The notes beneath the pieces were generated by a model. It worked only from the letters and a program-made list of their open reading frames with translations. It was not told the DNA's origin and ran no database searches. This document shows positions 17,588 through 24,281 of a stretch of DNA of 64,000 nucleotides, piece after piece. This DNA comes from JAVBKX01 sp031553835 (GTDB lineage: Bacteria; Bacteroidota; Bacteroidia; Bacteroidales; Azobacteroidaceae). The DNA is taken from positions 21,634 to 85,633 of the forward strand of contig JAVBKX010000021.1 of the NCBI GenBank assembly GCA_031553835.1, read 5' to 3'. A program made the position numbers and the translations under genes. Each line of letters opens with the position of its first letter. The stretch's first letter is position 1.

Positions 17588-18100
17588 ATGAAAAAAATAG
17601 GATTATTTTACGGAACTGAAACAGTAAAGACAGCGGAGGCAGCTGCCAAAATACAGGCTGCATTAGGAAACGTCAAAACAGACATCATCCCTGTTGAAAA
17701 AGCGGAGCCAAAAGATTTTGAAAAGTACGAACTGATCATTGCAGGCGTTTCCACCTGGTTCGACGGAGAATTGCCGACTTATTGGGACGAAATCATTCCG
17801 GCATTGAAAAGCGTGCAACTCAATGGGAAAAAAGTGGCGATCTTCGGTTTGGGAGATCAGGTAAATTATCCGGATAATTTTGCAGATGGAGTCGGAATGC
17901 TGGCGGATATTTTTGAAAAATGCGGCGCTACTTTAACCGGCTTTACATTGACTACCGATTATCAGTTCAATCAATCATTAGCGACAAGAGGACATCAGTT
18001 TGCCGGTTTAATATTGGATTTTGAAAATCAGGCGGAATTGACCGACGAACGGATCAAAAATTGGGTGGAACAATTGAAGCAGGAATCCGGCGTTTTTTAA
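17588..18100 (+). CDS. fldA: Flavodoxin (long-chain type)
   Basis: A small FMN electron carrier of 170 residues. The phosphate-binding loop is FYGTETVKTA (7-16), replacing the usual GSxTGNTE. The FMN-stacking region STWFDGELPTYW contains the conserved Trp, and GLGDQVNYPDNFADG supplies the second flavin loop. The length and the insertion in the last strand mark the long-chain class. It has no TAnnTTTG element of its own, so it may depend on readthrough past the terminator at 17548-17579. Likely partners are pyruvate:flavodoxin/ferredoxin oxidoreductases or radical-SAM activases, none of which is in this window. Confidence 0.94.
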   Translation: MKKIGLFYGTETVKTAEAAAKIQAALGNVKTDIIPVEKAEPKDFEKYELIIAGVSTWFDGELPTYWDEIIPALKSVQLNGKKVAIFGLGDQVNYPDNFADGVGMLADIFEKCGATLTGFTLTTDYQFNQSLATRGHQFAGLILDFENQAELTDERIKNWVEQLKQESGVF

Positions 18101-18151
18101 TCGAACAAAAATATTTGCGGTTGCACTGAGGTGAAAGATCGCTTTTTATTA

Positions 18152-18159
18152 TACCTTTG
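18152..18159 (+). promoter_or_regulatory. -7 promoter element for the VOC protein
   Basis: TACCTTTG matches TAnnTTTG, 33 bases before the ATG at 18192. Confidence 0.5.
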
Positions 18160-18191
18160 ACAACATTTATTTTATTAAATTTTTAAAAATT

Positions 18192-18617
18192 ATGGCTACA
18201 GTAAATTGTTATTTAACATTTGAAGGCTCCTGCGAAGCGGCTTTCAATTTTTACAAATCAGTATTCGGAGGTGAATTTACTTATGTTGGACGCTATAAAG
18301 ACATGCCGTCGGCCGAACACCCTATTCCCGATGCTTTGAAAGATAAAATTATGCACATCAGCTTGCCTATCAGCAAAGAAACATCTTTATACGGAGCTGA
18401 TATGATGGAAGAACTTGGATACAAACCCACCTTTGGTGATAATATCTCTCTGTCTGTCAGCGTGGATAAGGAAGACGAGGCGAAACGGATTTTTAATGGT
18501 CTTGCTGCGGGAGGAACAGTAACGATGCCGTTGGAAAAAACGTTTTGGGCTCCTCTTTTCGGTATGTTGACTGATCAATTTGGAATTAATTGGATGGTCA
18601 GTTACGAGCAAAGATAA
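18192..18617 (+). CDS. VOC/PhnB-like family protein
   Basis: A protein of 141 residues of the vicinal-oxygen-chelate superfamily, closest in pattern to the PhnB/YjdN (DUF1338-unrelated) group. The N-terminal beta-alpha unit reads CYLTFEGSCEAAFNFYKSVFGGEF, split here between strand and helix. The C-terminal unit ends with MLTDQFGINWMVSY, typical of the group. Such proteins are usually dimeric. Some are metal-dependent, but the substrate of this subgroup is not known and the metal ligands are not obvious here. Transcribed alone between its promoter and a bidirectional terminator. Confidence 0.86.
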   Translation: MATVNCYLTFEGSCEAAFNFYKSVFGGEFTYVGRYKDMPSAEHPIPDALKDKIMHISLPISKETSLYGADMMEELGYKPTFGDNISLSVSVDKEDEAKRIFNGLAAGGTVTMPLEKTFWAPLFGMLTDQFGINWMVSYEQR

Positions 18618-18623
18618 AGCAAA

Positions 18624-18677
18624 AAAAAAAATACGAATTACGAAGCCGTGTTATAACTTCGTAATTCGTATTTTTTT
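18624..18677. terminator. Bidirectional terminator with a long palindromic stem
   Basis: The left arm AATACGAATTACGAAG (18630-18645) pairs perfectly with CTTCGTAATTCGTATT (18657-18672). It is flanked by an A-run on the left and a T-run on the right, so it works as an intrinsic terminator in both directions. It separates the convergent VOC and Spy-like genes. The core CGAATTACGA recurs in the hairpin at 31941-32017. Confidence 0.8.
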
Positions 18678-18694
18678 GTTATTCGTAATCAAGT

Positions 18695-19219
18695 CTATTT
18701 CCCTGGTTCTCTAGCGCCATCCCGGCCTCTGGGTCTTTCCAACATTTGCCGTGCAAACCGTTGTTCCGCCCGTTGGTATTTGAATACTTTTTCAGCCGGG
18801 AGGACTTTCAACATCCGGTCGAAGTATAATTCATCCAATTCGGCCTCTTTCACTTTGATCGCTGCATTAGCTTTGATCATCTTAGCATACTCTTCATCAG
18901 AAACTGTTTCTTTATTTCTGATTTTTTCAAAAACAGGCCGCATTTCTTCCCGGTTCGCTTTGTTCAATTCAAATTTTTTCTCTTGCAACTCATTGCAAAT
19001 CGGCCAAAACGCCTGCGCTTCTTTTTCCGTCAGATCCAGTGCATCCGTAATGTAAGCAACACGCTTTGCTTTAAATTCCTCAAAACGTTCTTTCCGTTCC
19101 TGGTCTCGTTGTTCCGTCCGCTCTTGTTTGCGGTTGTCTTTCTCTTTCTTCTCCTGAGCAGAAACGCTCAAAGAGGTAGCGATTGAAATGATGATCGCTA
19201 AAAATACATACTTTTTCAT
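18695..19219 (-). CDS. Spy/CpxP-like periplasmic protein
   Basis: About 174 residues. A signal peptide (MKKYVFLAI ... VSAQE) is followed by a highly charged, almost wholly helical mature protein. It contains RVAYITDALDLTEKEAQAFWPI, a pattern seen in Bacteroidota proteins related to Spy/CpxP and heavy-metal sensor families. Three starts are possible: 19249, 19228 and 19219. The last gives the most standard signal peptide, while 19249 would overlap the upstream gene by 8 bases. It is the third gene of an ECF sigma factor operon and so is probably an envelope-stress effector or a modulator of that sigma factor. That role is inferred from position and fold type. Confidence 0.8.
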   Translation of the reverse strand: MKKYVFLAIIISIATSLSVSAQEKKEKDNRKQERTEQRDQERKERFEEFKAKRVAYITDALDLTEKEAQAFWPICNELQEKKFELNKANREEMRPVFEKIRNKETVSDEEYAKMIKANAAIKVKEAELDELYFDRMLKVLPAEKVFKYQRAEQRFARQMLERPRGRDGAREPGK

Positions 19220-19241
19220 AAAACTCATGTTAAAATATTGC

Positions 19242-19586
19242 TTAATCATTTACCTCGTAATCTTCGTAATTATACATTGTTTCATGGTATTCCGCATCAA
19301 CATATTGATTCTCGTAGTAAGTATAAAAGACTTCAATATCGGAAGTGGAGACTTCACCGTTTTCCGACAGGATATTGCTTCCCGCGTCGGGACGAACAAA
19401 TACTTTGACCATAAGGGCGATTCCTGCAAACATAGCGGCCATGTAAGCCCAGGGTTTTATTTTGTCCCACAAAGAAACAACCGGAGTTTCCACCTTTTCT
19501 TTTTCGGGCAGACAGGAAATAATTTGTTCTGGTAAATTTTCAAAATAACCGGAAGGAGTCTTGAATGGATTACTTTTATCGATCAT
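19242..19586 (-). CDS. Small membrane protein, candidate anti-sigma factor
   Basis: A protein of 114 residues with a short cytoplasmic N-terminus (FKTPSGYFENLPEQI, a motif common next to Bacteroidota ECF sigma genes), one membrane span (about residues 47-63) and an extracytoplasmic tail. The tail is very acidic and tyrosine-rich (about residues 82-114). Position directly after the ECF sigma gene and single-span topology suggest an anti-sigma factor or regulatory partner. No zinc anti-sigma (HxxxCxxC) motif is present, so this would be a different class. The gene overlaps the longest form of the Spy-like frame. Confidence 0.72.
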   Translation of the reverse strand: MIDKSNPFKTPSGYFENLPEQIISCLPEKEKVETPVVSLWDKIKPWAYMAAMFAGIALMVKVFVRPDAGSNILSENGEVSTSDIEVFYTYYENQYVDAEYHETMYNYEDYEVND

Positions 19587-19645
19587 ATCCGTAAATTCAA
19601 AATTGGTTCAACTACGAAAATAAGACTACTTATTTTCAGAAAGGT

Positions 19646-20203
19646 TTAATGTTCTTCTGTAAAAAATTTCTCAATTTTTTTTGCAGCATGGTGGTAAGAC
19701 GCTTTCAGCGCGCCGATCGAAGTACCTAAAATTTCCGATATTTCTTCATAAGGTAATTCTTCATAATAGCGCATATTGAAAACAAGACGCTGTTTCTCAG
19801 GCAAAGAAAGGATCGCCTGTTGCAATTTCAGTTGCAAATCATCTCCATCAAAATATTCGTCGCCCTCCAATTTGCCGATGAGAAATACATCGGTATCATC
19901 AATGGAAATATTGTTGAGCGCCCGTTGTTTATTCAGGAAATTAATACATTCATTGATCGCGATTTTATAGAGCCAGGTTGACAATTTGGCTTCACCCCGG
20001 AACAAATCGATATTCAGCCACGCCTTTATAAACGTATTCTGCACGATATCATTGGTATCTTCGTGCGAAAGCACCATTTTCCGGATATGCCAATACAGTT
20101 TTTCGCTGTAATAACGAACCACCTGGCTAAAAGCAGCTTTTTGAGTATCTGCATTGTCGCTCTTCAACCGGGCCAGGATATCCTTTTCATTATACAATTG
20201 CAT
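19646..20203 (-). CDS. ECF-type RNA polymerase sigma factor
   Basis: A sigma-70 family member of 185 residues reduced to regions 2 and 4. Region 2 (about 25-95) has HEDTNDIVQNTFIKAWLN and the DNA-contacting FRGEAKLSTWLYKIAINE. Region 4 (about 125-180) has LPEKQRLVFNMRYYEELPYEEISEIL with a helix-turn-helix. It heads a three-gene operon with a membrane protein and a Spy-like protein, so it probably responds to an envelope signal. A -7 element (TACTTTTG) lies 21 bases upstream of the ATG. Confidence 0.94.
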   Translation of the reverse strand: MQLYNEKDILARLKSDNADTQKAAFSQVVRYYSEKLYWHIRKMVLSHEDTNDIVQNTFIKAWLNIDLFRGEAKLSTWLYKIAINECINFLNKQRALNNISIDDTDVFLIGKLEGDEYFDGDDLQLKLQQAILSLPEKQRLVFNMRYYEELPYEEISEILGTSIGALKASYHHAAKKIEKFFTEEH

Positions 20204-20223
20204 CTGTTGTAATTTTGTGTTGG

Positions 20224-20231
20224 CAAAAGTA
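20224..20231 (-). promoter_or_regulatory. -7 promoter element for the ECF sigma operon
   Basis: The minus strand reads TACTTTTG, matching TAnnTTTG, 21 bases before the sigma factor ATG. It lies next to the groEL terminator stem. Confidence 0.5.
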
Positions 20232-20250
20232 ATAAAAGAATGAAGACAAT

Positions 20251-20304
20251 GAAAAAAATGAAAGGAATGAAAAGAATTAGTTTCATTCTCTTCATTCCTT
20301 CATT
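20251..20304 (-). terminator. Purine-rich hairpin terminator of groEL
   Basis: On the minus strand a GGAATGAA-rich arm (from 20304 down) pairs imperfectly with the following TTCATTCC-rich arm and then runs into TTTTTTT. It lies 22 bases after the groEL stop. The same GAATGAA units appear in several other gaps (see findings). Confidence 0.6.
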
Positions 20305-20325
20305 ATTGAATTGTTTGATGTCGGA

Positions 20326-21960
20326 TTACATCATGCCACCCATGCCGCCACCCATCGGAGGCATAGCAGGAGCTGCATTTTCTTCTTTCTTTTCAGCGAT
20401 TACGCATTCGGTAGTCAGGAACATTCCGGCGATAGATGCTGCATTTTCCAAGGCTACGCGGGTAACTTTTGTCGGGTCGATCACACCTGCGGCATACAAG
20501 TTTTCGTAAATATCTTTGCGGGCATTGTAACCGAAATCAGCTTTGCCTTCTTTTACTTTTTGTACCACTACAGCGCCTTCTTTTCCTGCGTTGGCAACGA
20601 TTTGGCGAAGCGGCTCTTCGATTGCACGTTTGATGATTTCGATACCGGTTGTTTCGTCTTCGTTTTCTCCTTTCAGATTTTCCAAAGCGGAAATAGCACG
20701 GATATAAGCGATACCACCTCCCGGTACAGTGCCTTCTTCGATAGCAGCACGGGTAGCGCTCAATGCATCGTCCACGCGGTCTTTCTTTTCTTTCATTTCC
20801 ACTTCGGAAGGAGCGCCTACGTAAAGGACAGCCACACCTCCGGCTAATTTAGCCAAACGTTCCTGTAATTTTTCGCGATCGTAATCGGAAGTTGTATTTT
20901 CGATTTGCACCTTGATTTGAGATACGCGGTTGGCAATAGCGTCTTTGTTGCCGGCACCGTTGACAATCACCGTATTGTCTTTGTTTACCGTCACTTTTTC
21001 CGCACGACCCAACATATCAAGTGTTGCAGTTTCCAACTTCAATCCTTTTTCTTCGGAAATTACGATACCACCGGTCAATACAGCAATGTCTTCCAACATT
21101 TCTTTGCGACGGTCGCCAAATCCAGGAGCTTTCACGGCACAGATTTTCAATCCTGCGCGCAAACGGTTCACTACCAACGTAGTCAACGCTTCGCCTTCCA
21201 TATCTTCTGAGATAATCAAAAGAGGACGGCTGGTTTGTACGGCTGCTTCCAACAACGGAAGAATTTCCTTCAGGCTGGAGATTTTTTTGTCATGGATCAG
21301 GATGTATGGATTTTCCATTTCCGCTTCCATTTTTTCGGTATTGGTCACGAAATAAGCAGAAAGATAGCCGCGGTCGAATTGCATACCTTCTACTACATCT
21401 ACATAGGTATCGGTACCTTTCGCTTCTTCAACAGTGATTACGCCTTCTTTTTTTACTTTTTGCATCGCTTCGGCAATCAATTTTCCGATGGTTTCATCGC
21501 CATTAGCAGAAATTTTAGCTACATTTTCGATTTTTCCGAAATCGTCGCCAACAGCTTGTGATTGTGATTGCAGGTTCTTTACAACAGCAGCAACCGCTTT
21601 GTCGATACCACGTTTCAAATCCATAGGATTAGCGCCTGCGGTAACATTTTTCAATCCTACTCCAATAATAGACTGAGCCAATACGGTGGCAGTAGTAGTA
21701 CCATCTCCGGCATCGTCATTGGTTTTAGAAGCCACTTCTTTTACCAATTGAGCGCCCATATTTTGGAATGCGTCGGTCAATTCCACTTCTTTTGCAACAG
21801 TAACTCCGTCTTTTGTGATTTGCGGAGCGCCGAATTTCTTTTCGATAATTACGTTACGACCTTTAGGTCCTAATGTTACTTTTACTGCATTTGCCAATTC
21901 ATCCACGCCTTTTTTCAATTGGTCGCGGGCATCCATTTCAAATTTTATTTCTTTTGCCAT
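20326..21960 (-). CDS. groEL: Chaperonin GroEL (60 kDa)
   Basis: The ATP-driven protein-folding chaperonin, 544 residues, the standard size. Key motifs: KVTLGPKGRNV near the nucleotide site, DAGDGTTTATVLAQS with the catalytic Asp region, and GGGIAYIRA near the C-terminal equatorial domain. The tail ends in the GGM repeats (GGGMGGMM) that line the cavity. It lies about 90 bases after groES on the same strand, in a gap with another GAATGAA-rich imperfect hairpin. It is followed by a purine-rich terminator. Confidence 0.98.
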   Translation of the reverse strand: MAKEIKFEMDARDQLKKGVDELANAVKVTLGPKGRNVIIEKKFGAPQITKDGVTVAKEVELTDAFQNMGAQLVKEVASKTNDDAGDGTTTATVLAQSIIGVGLKNVTAGANPMDLKRGIDKAVAAVVKNLQSQSQAVGDDFGKIENVAKISANGDETIGKLIAEAMQKVKKEGVITVEEAKGTDTYVDVVEGMQFDRGYLSAYFVTNTEKMEAEMENPYILIHDKKISSLKEILPLLEAAVQTSRPLLIISEDMEGEALTTLVVNRLRAGLKICAVKAPGFGDRRKEMLEDIAVLTGGIVISEEKGLKLETATLDMLGRAEKVTVNKDNTVIVNGAGNKDAIANRVSQIKVQIENTTSDYDREKLQERLAKLAGGVAVLYVGAPSEVEMKEKKDRVDDALSATRAAIEEGTVPGGGIAYIRAISALENLKGENEDETTGIEIIKRAIEEPLRQIVANAGKEGAVVVQKVKEGKADFGYNARKDIYENLYAAGVIDPTKVTRVALENAASIAGMFLTTECVIAEKKEENAAPAMPPMGGGMGGMM

Positions 21961-21990
21961 GATTGTATATTTTTTAGAATGAAATAATTA

Positions 21991-22040
21991 AAACAATGAA
22001 AAATGAAGAAATTATTTTCATTTCTGTCATTTCCTTCATT
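21991..22040. repeat. GAATGAA-type imperfect inverted repeat between groES and groEL
   Basis: ATGAAAAATGAAGAAA faces TTTCATTTCTGTCATTTCC in an imperfect hairpin. It may set the groES/groEL mRNA ratio or stability. It belongs to the same sequence class as the groEL terminator. Confidence 0.4.
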
Positions 22041-22051
22041 TATTAATTGAA

Positions 22052-22321
22052 TTAAATTATCGCTAAAATATCGGATTGACGCATGATTAAATACTTTTCG
22101 CCTTCCAACTCGATTTCTGTTCCGGCATATTTGCCATACAGCACCTGGTCTCCTTTTTTTACGACCATATCCTCATCTTTTGTGCCGTTTCCTACCGCCA
22201 ATACTTCGCCTTTCAACGGTTTTTCTTTTGCTGTGTCGGGAATAATGATGCCACTCACCGTTTTCTCTTCTGCAGGAGCCGGTTTTACCAGCACTCTGTC
22301 TGCTAATGGTTTAATGTTCAT
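22052..22321 (-). CDS. groES: Co-chaperonin GroES (10 kDa)
   Basis: The lid of the GroEL cavity, 89 residues. It starts MNIKPLADRVLVKPAPAE. The mobile loop follows (about residues 16-32, with EEKTVSGIIIPD), and the C-terminal strand ends LIMRQSDILAII. It is the first gene of the groES-groEL operon. I saw no exact TAnnTTTG element in the 203 bases upstream, and no CIRCE (TTAGCACTC-N9-GAGTGCTAA) operator, so HrcA control is not evident. Confidence 0.98.
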   Translation of the reverse strand: MNIKPLADRVLVKPAPAEEKTVSGIIIPDTAKEKPLKGEVLAVGNGTKDEDMVVKKGDQVLYGKYAGTEIELEGEKYLIMRQSDILAII

Positions 22322-22524
22322 GACTTAAAAACTTTGATATTATTAATTATTATGAAAATAAAAATAAGGAGCAACCCCGGAAGGTTTGCATTTCTGGATG
22401 ATCTAAAACTATGCCAAAAAGGAAAGTCTGACAAACTTGCAGAAAACGGTTTGAGCGCAAAGACACAAAGACACGAATAAAAATCCGGATTATACTTTGT
22501 GTTTTTGCAGCTTGCGTTAAAAAG
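22322..22524. other. Gap between groES and hisS
   Basis: The 203 bases hold the groES leader and the end of the hisS transcript. ACACAAAG (22463-22470) can pair with CTTTGTGT (22495-22502), but the 24-base loop and lack of a T-run make it a weak terminator. The stretch CGCAAAGACACAAAGACAC resembles A/C-rich intergenic repeats of Bacteroidota. I see no gene here. Confidence 0.4.
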
Positions 22525-23892
22525 TCAAAGTAGCTCTATTAGAGATAAGGTAATATCCTGCATGCTTACGTCTTTTTGTTCTCCGGATACCATATTCTTT
22601 ACTGTGGCTACACCTGATATCATTTCATTTTCGCCTATCAATATGACATACGGAATCTTATTACTATCAGCATACGACAGTTGCTTTTTCATCTTAGCCG
22701 CTTCAGGATATAATTCCGCTTTCACTCCCGCTTTACGTAATTGATGTAACATTGGCAAAATATATTCTTCTTCCTTTGTCCCGAAATTTACAAACATTAC
22801 TTGTGTAGATTGCATGGAATCGGCAGGATACAGATCCAACTGATTCAACACATCAAAAATACGATCGGCGCCGAAAGAAATGCCGACACCGGAAACGCCC
22901 GGCATGCCAAATACTCCTGTCAAATTGTCGTATCGTCCGCCACCGGTAATACTTCCGATCTGAACATCCAACGCTTTTACTTCGAAAATAGCGCCGGTAT
23001 AATAATTCAAACCACGGGCAAGAGTCAAGTCCAATTCAAGTTCACAAGCAATTTTCAGCAAATCAAGTTTATCAAGGATGTATTCGATTTCTTCCACGCC
23101 TTTTATTCCGGTTTCGGAAGAAAACAATACGGTTTTCAGTGTCGCTAATTTTTCCCGGTTGGTGCCGCTCAATAAAATAATCGGCTGTAGTTGTTGGATT
23201 GCCTGTTCTGAAATCCCTTTGGATGCTAATTCGATATTGACATTTTCCAACCCGATTTTATCCAATTTATCAATAGCAACCGTGATATCAACAATTTTAT
23301 CCGAAGCTCCGATAATTTCAGCAATTCCGCTCAATATTTTCCGGTTATTCATCTTAATGCAAACCCGGATGCCAAACCGTTGATACACTTCGTCCATGAT
23401 TTGAATCAATTCCACTTCATTTAATAAAGAATCGGAACCGACAACATCGGCATCGCATTGGAAAAATTCACGGTAGCGTCCTTTTTGCGGACGGTCGGCG
23501 CGCCAAACGGGTTGTATCTGGTAGCGCTTGAACGGAAAGTTGATTTCATTCTGATGCATTACCACGTAACGGGCAAAAGGAACGGTCAAATCGTAACGCA
23601 AGCCTTTTTCGCTGATTTTATTCGTCAATTTTAACGGATTGCGAGCCAACAATTCTTCATTTTGCACTCCATCTAAAAAATCGCCCGAATTCAGTATTTT
23701 AAAAAGCAATTTATCGCCTTCTTCTCCATATTTACCCATCAAAGTGGACAGATTTTCCATAGCCGGAGTTTCAATCTGCTTGAACCCGTAAAGATGATAT
23801 ACTTCTCGAATGGTATTGAAAATATAGTTGCGTTTCGACATTTCTTCGGGAGAAAAATCGCGGGTACCTTTGGGAATAGACGGTTTTTGCAT
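22525..23892 (-). CDS. hisS: Histidyl-tRNA synthetase
   Basis: A class II aminoacyl-tRNA synthetase of 455 residues that charges tRNA-His. Class II motif 2 is at RYDLTVPFARYV with the following RYQIQPVWRADRPQKGRYREF. The histidine-specific motif is ARGLNYYTGAIFE, and motif 3 is GVGISFGADR. The C-terminal anticodon-binding domain runs from about 355 to 455. A -7 element (TAATTTTG, 23925-23932) lies 32 bases upstream, back to back with the promoter of the DUF4834 gene. Confidence 0.97.
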   Translation of the reverse strand: MQKPSIPKGTRDFSPEEMSKRNYIFNTIREVYHLYGFKQIETPAMENLSTLMGKYGEEGDKLLFKILNSGDFLDGVQNEELLARNPLKLTNKISEKGLRYDLTVPFARYVVMHQNEINFPFKRYQIQPVWRADRPQKGRYREFFQCDADVVGSDSLLNEVELIQIMDEVYQRFGIRVCIKMNNRKILSGIAEIIGASDKIVDITVAIDKLDKIGLENVNIELASKGISEQAIQQLQPIILLSGTNREKLATLKTVLFSSETGIKGVEEIEYILDKLDLLKIACELELDLTLARGLNYYTGAIFEVKALDVQIGSITGGGRYDNLTGVFGMPGVSGVGISFGADRIFDVLNQLDLYPADSMQSTQVMFVNFGTKEEEYILPMLHQLRKAGVKAELYPEAAKMKKQLSYADSNKIPYVILIGENEMISGVATVKNMVSGEQKDVSMQDITLSLIELL

Positions 23893-23924
23893 CGTTTATA
23901 TACTTGTTAAAGAATTTTAGCGAG

Positions 23925-23932
23925 CAAAATTA
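23925..23932 (-). promoter_or_regulatory. -7 promoter element for hisS
   Basis: The minus strand reads TAATTTTG (consensus TAnnTTTG), 32 bases before the hisS ATG. It forms a divergent pair with 23944-23951. Confidence 0.5.
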
Positions 23933-23943
23933 CAAAAAAAACG

Positions 23944-23951
23944 TAACTTTG
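23944..23951 (+). promoter_or_regulatory. -7 promoter element for the DUF4834 gene
   Basis: TAACTTTG matches TAnnTTTG, 22 bases before the ATG at 23974. Only 11 bases separate it from the hisS -7 element, so the two promoters may interfere. Confidence 0.55.
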
Positions 23952-23973
23952 CCCCTCAATAAATTTTGTAAAT

Positions 23974-24219
23974 ATGTTCAAATTCTTTTTTGTTATCATA
24001 CCGCTTATCGTATTATTTTTTATTTTCCTCTTTGGATTTTCTGTTCTGCGAGGAATTTTCCGTTTGATGTTCGGTGGCGGACAAGTGCGTAATTCACATT
24101 CAGCCCCAGAATCAAAGCAAGAACAGCGTTCATCAAACCACCCTCCTAAAAAGCACGATAAAGTATTTTCAAAAGAAGATGGGGAGTATGTTGATTATGA
24201 AGAAATCAAGGATCAATGA
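23974..24219 (+). CDS. DUF4834 family small membrane protein
   Basis: A protein of 81 residues. The first 25 form a hydrophobic span (FFVIIPLIVLFFIFLFGFSVL). A glycine-containing turn and a short charged, Ser/Pro/Lys-rich cytoplasmic tail follow, ending in YVDYEEIKDQ. This pattern matches the Bacteroidota DUF4834 family, whose function is unknown. Family members often sit near hisS or mutS, as here. Independent promoter at 23944-23951 and a short terminator-like hairpin at its 3' end. Confidence 0.78.
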   Translation: MFKFFFVIIPLIVLFFIFLFGFSVLRGIFRLMFGGGQVRNSHSAPESKQEQRSSNHPPKKHDKVFSKEDGEYVDYEEIKDQ

Positions 24220-24245
24220 GGCCGTCTCATTGTTTCATTGTTTCA
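24214..24245 (+). terminator. Terminator-like hairpin after the DUF4834 gene
   Basis: CAATGAG (24214-24220) pairs with CTCATTG (24226-24232) around a GCCGT loop, followed by a T-rich tandem of CATTGTTT-like units. It includes the stop codon. It may only partly separate the gene from mutS. Confidence 0.5.
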
Positions 24246-24281
24246 TTATTTTCATTGTTTTAATTTTAAATTTTAATATTA

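Noticed and set aside
20311..20847. Long open frame of 178 residues on the plus strand.
   Set aside because: It lies opposite groEL, and its translation is low-complexity Phe/Ser-rich, typical of a shadow of a strongly biased gene.
22463..22502. Inverted ACACAAAG/CTTTGTGT as a hisS terminator.
   Set aside because: Large 24-base loop and no T-run; probably chance or part of an A/C-rich repeat. Kept only as a note on the gap.
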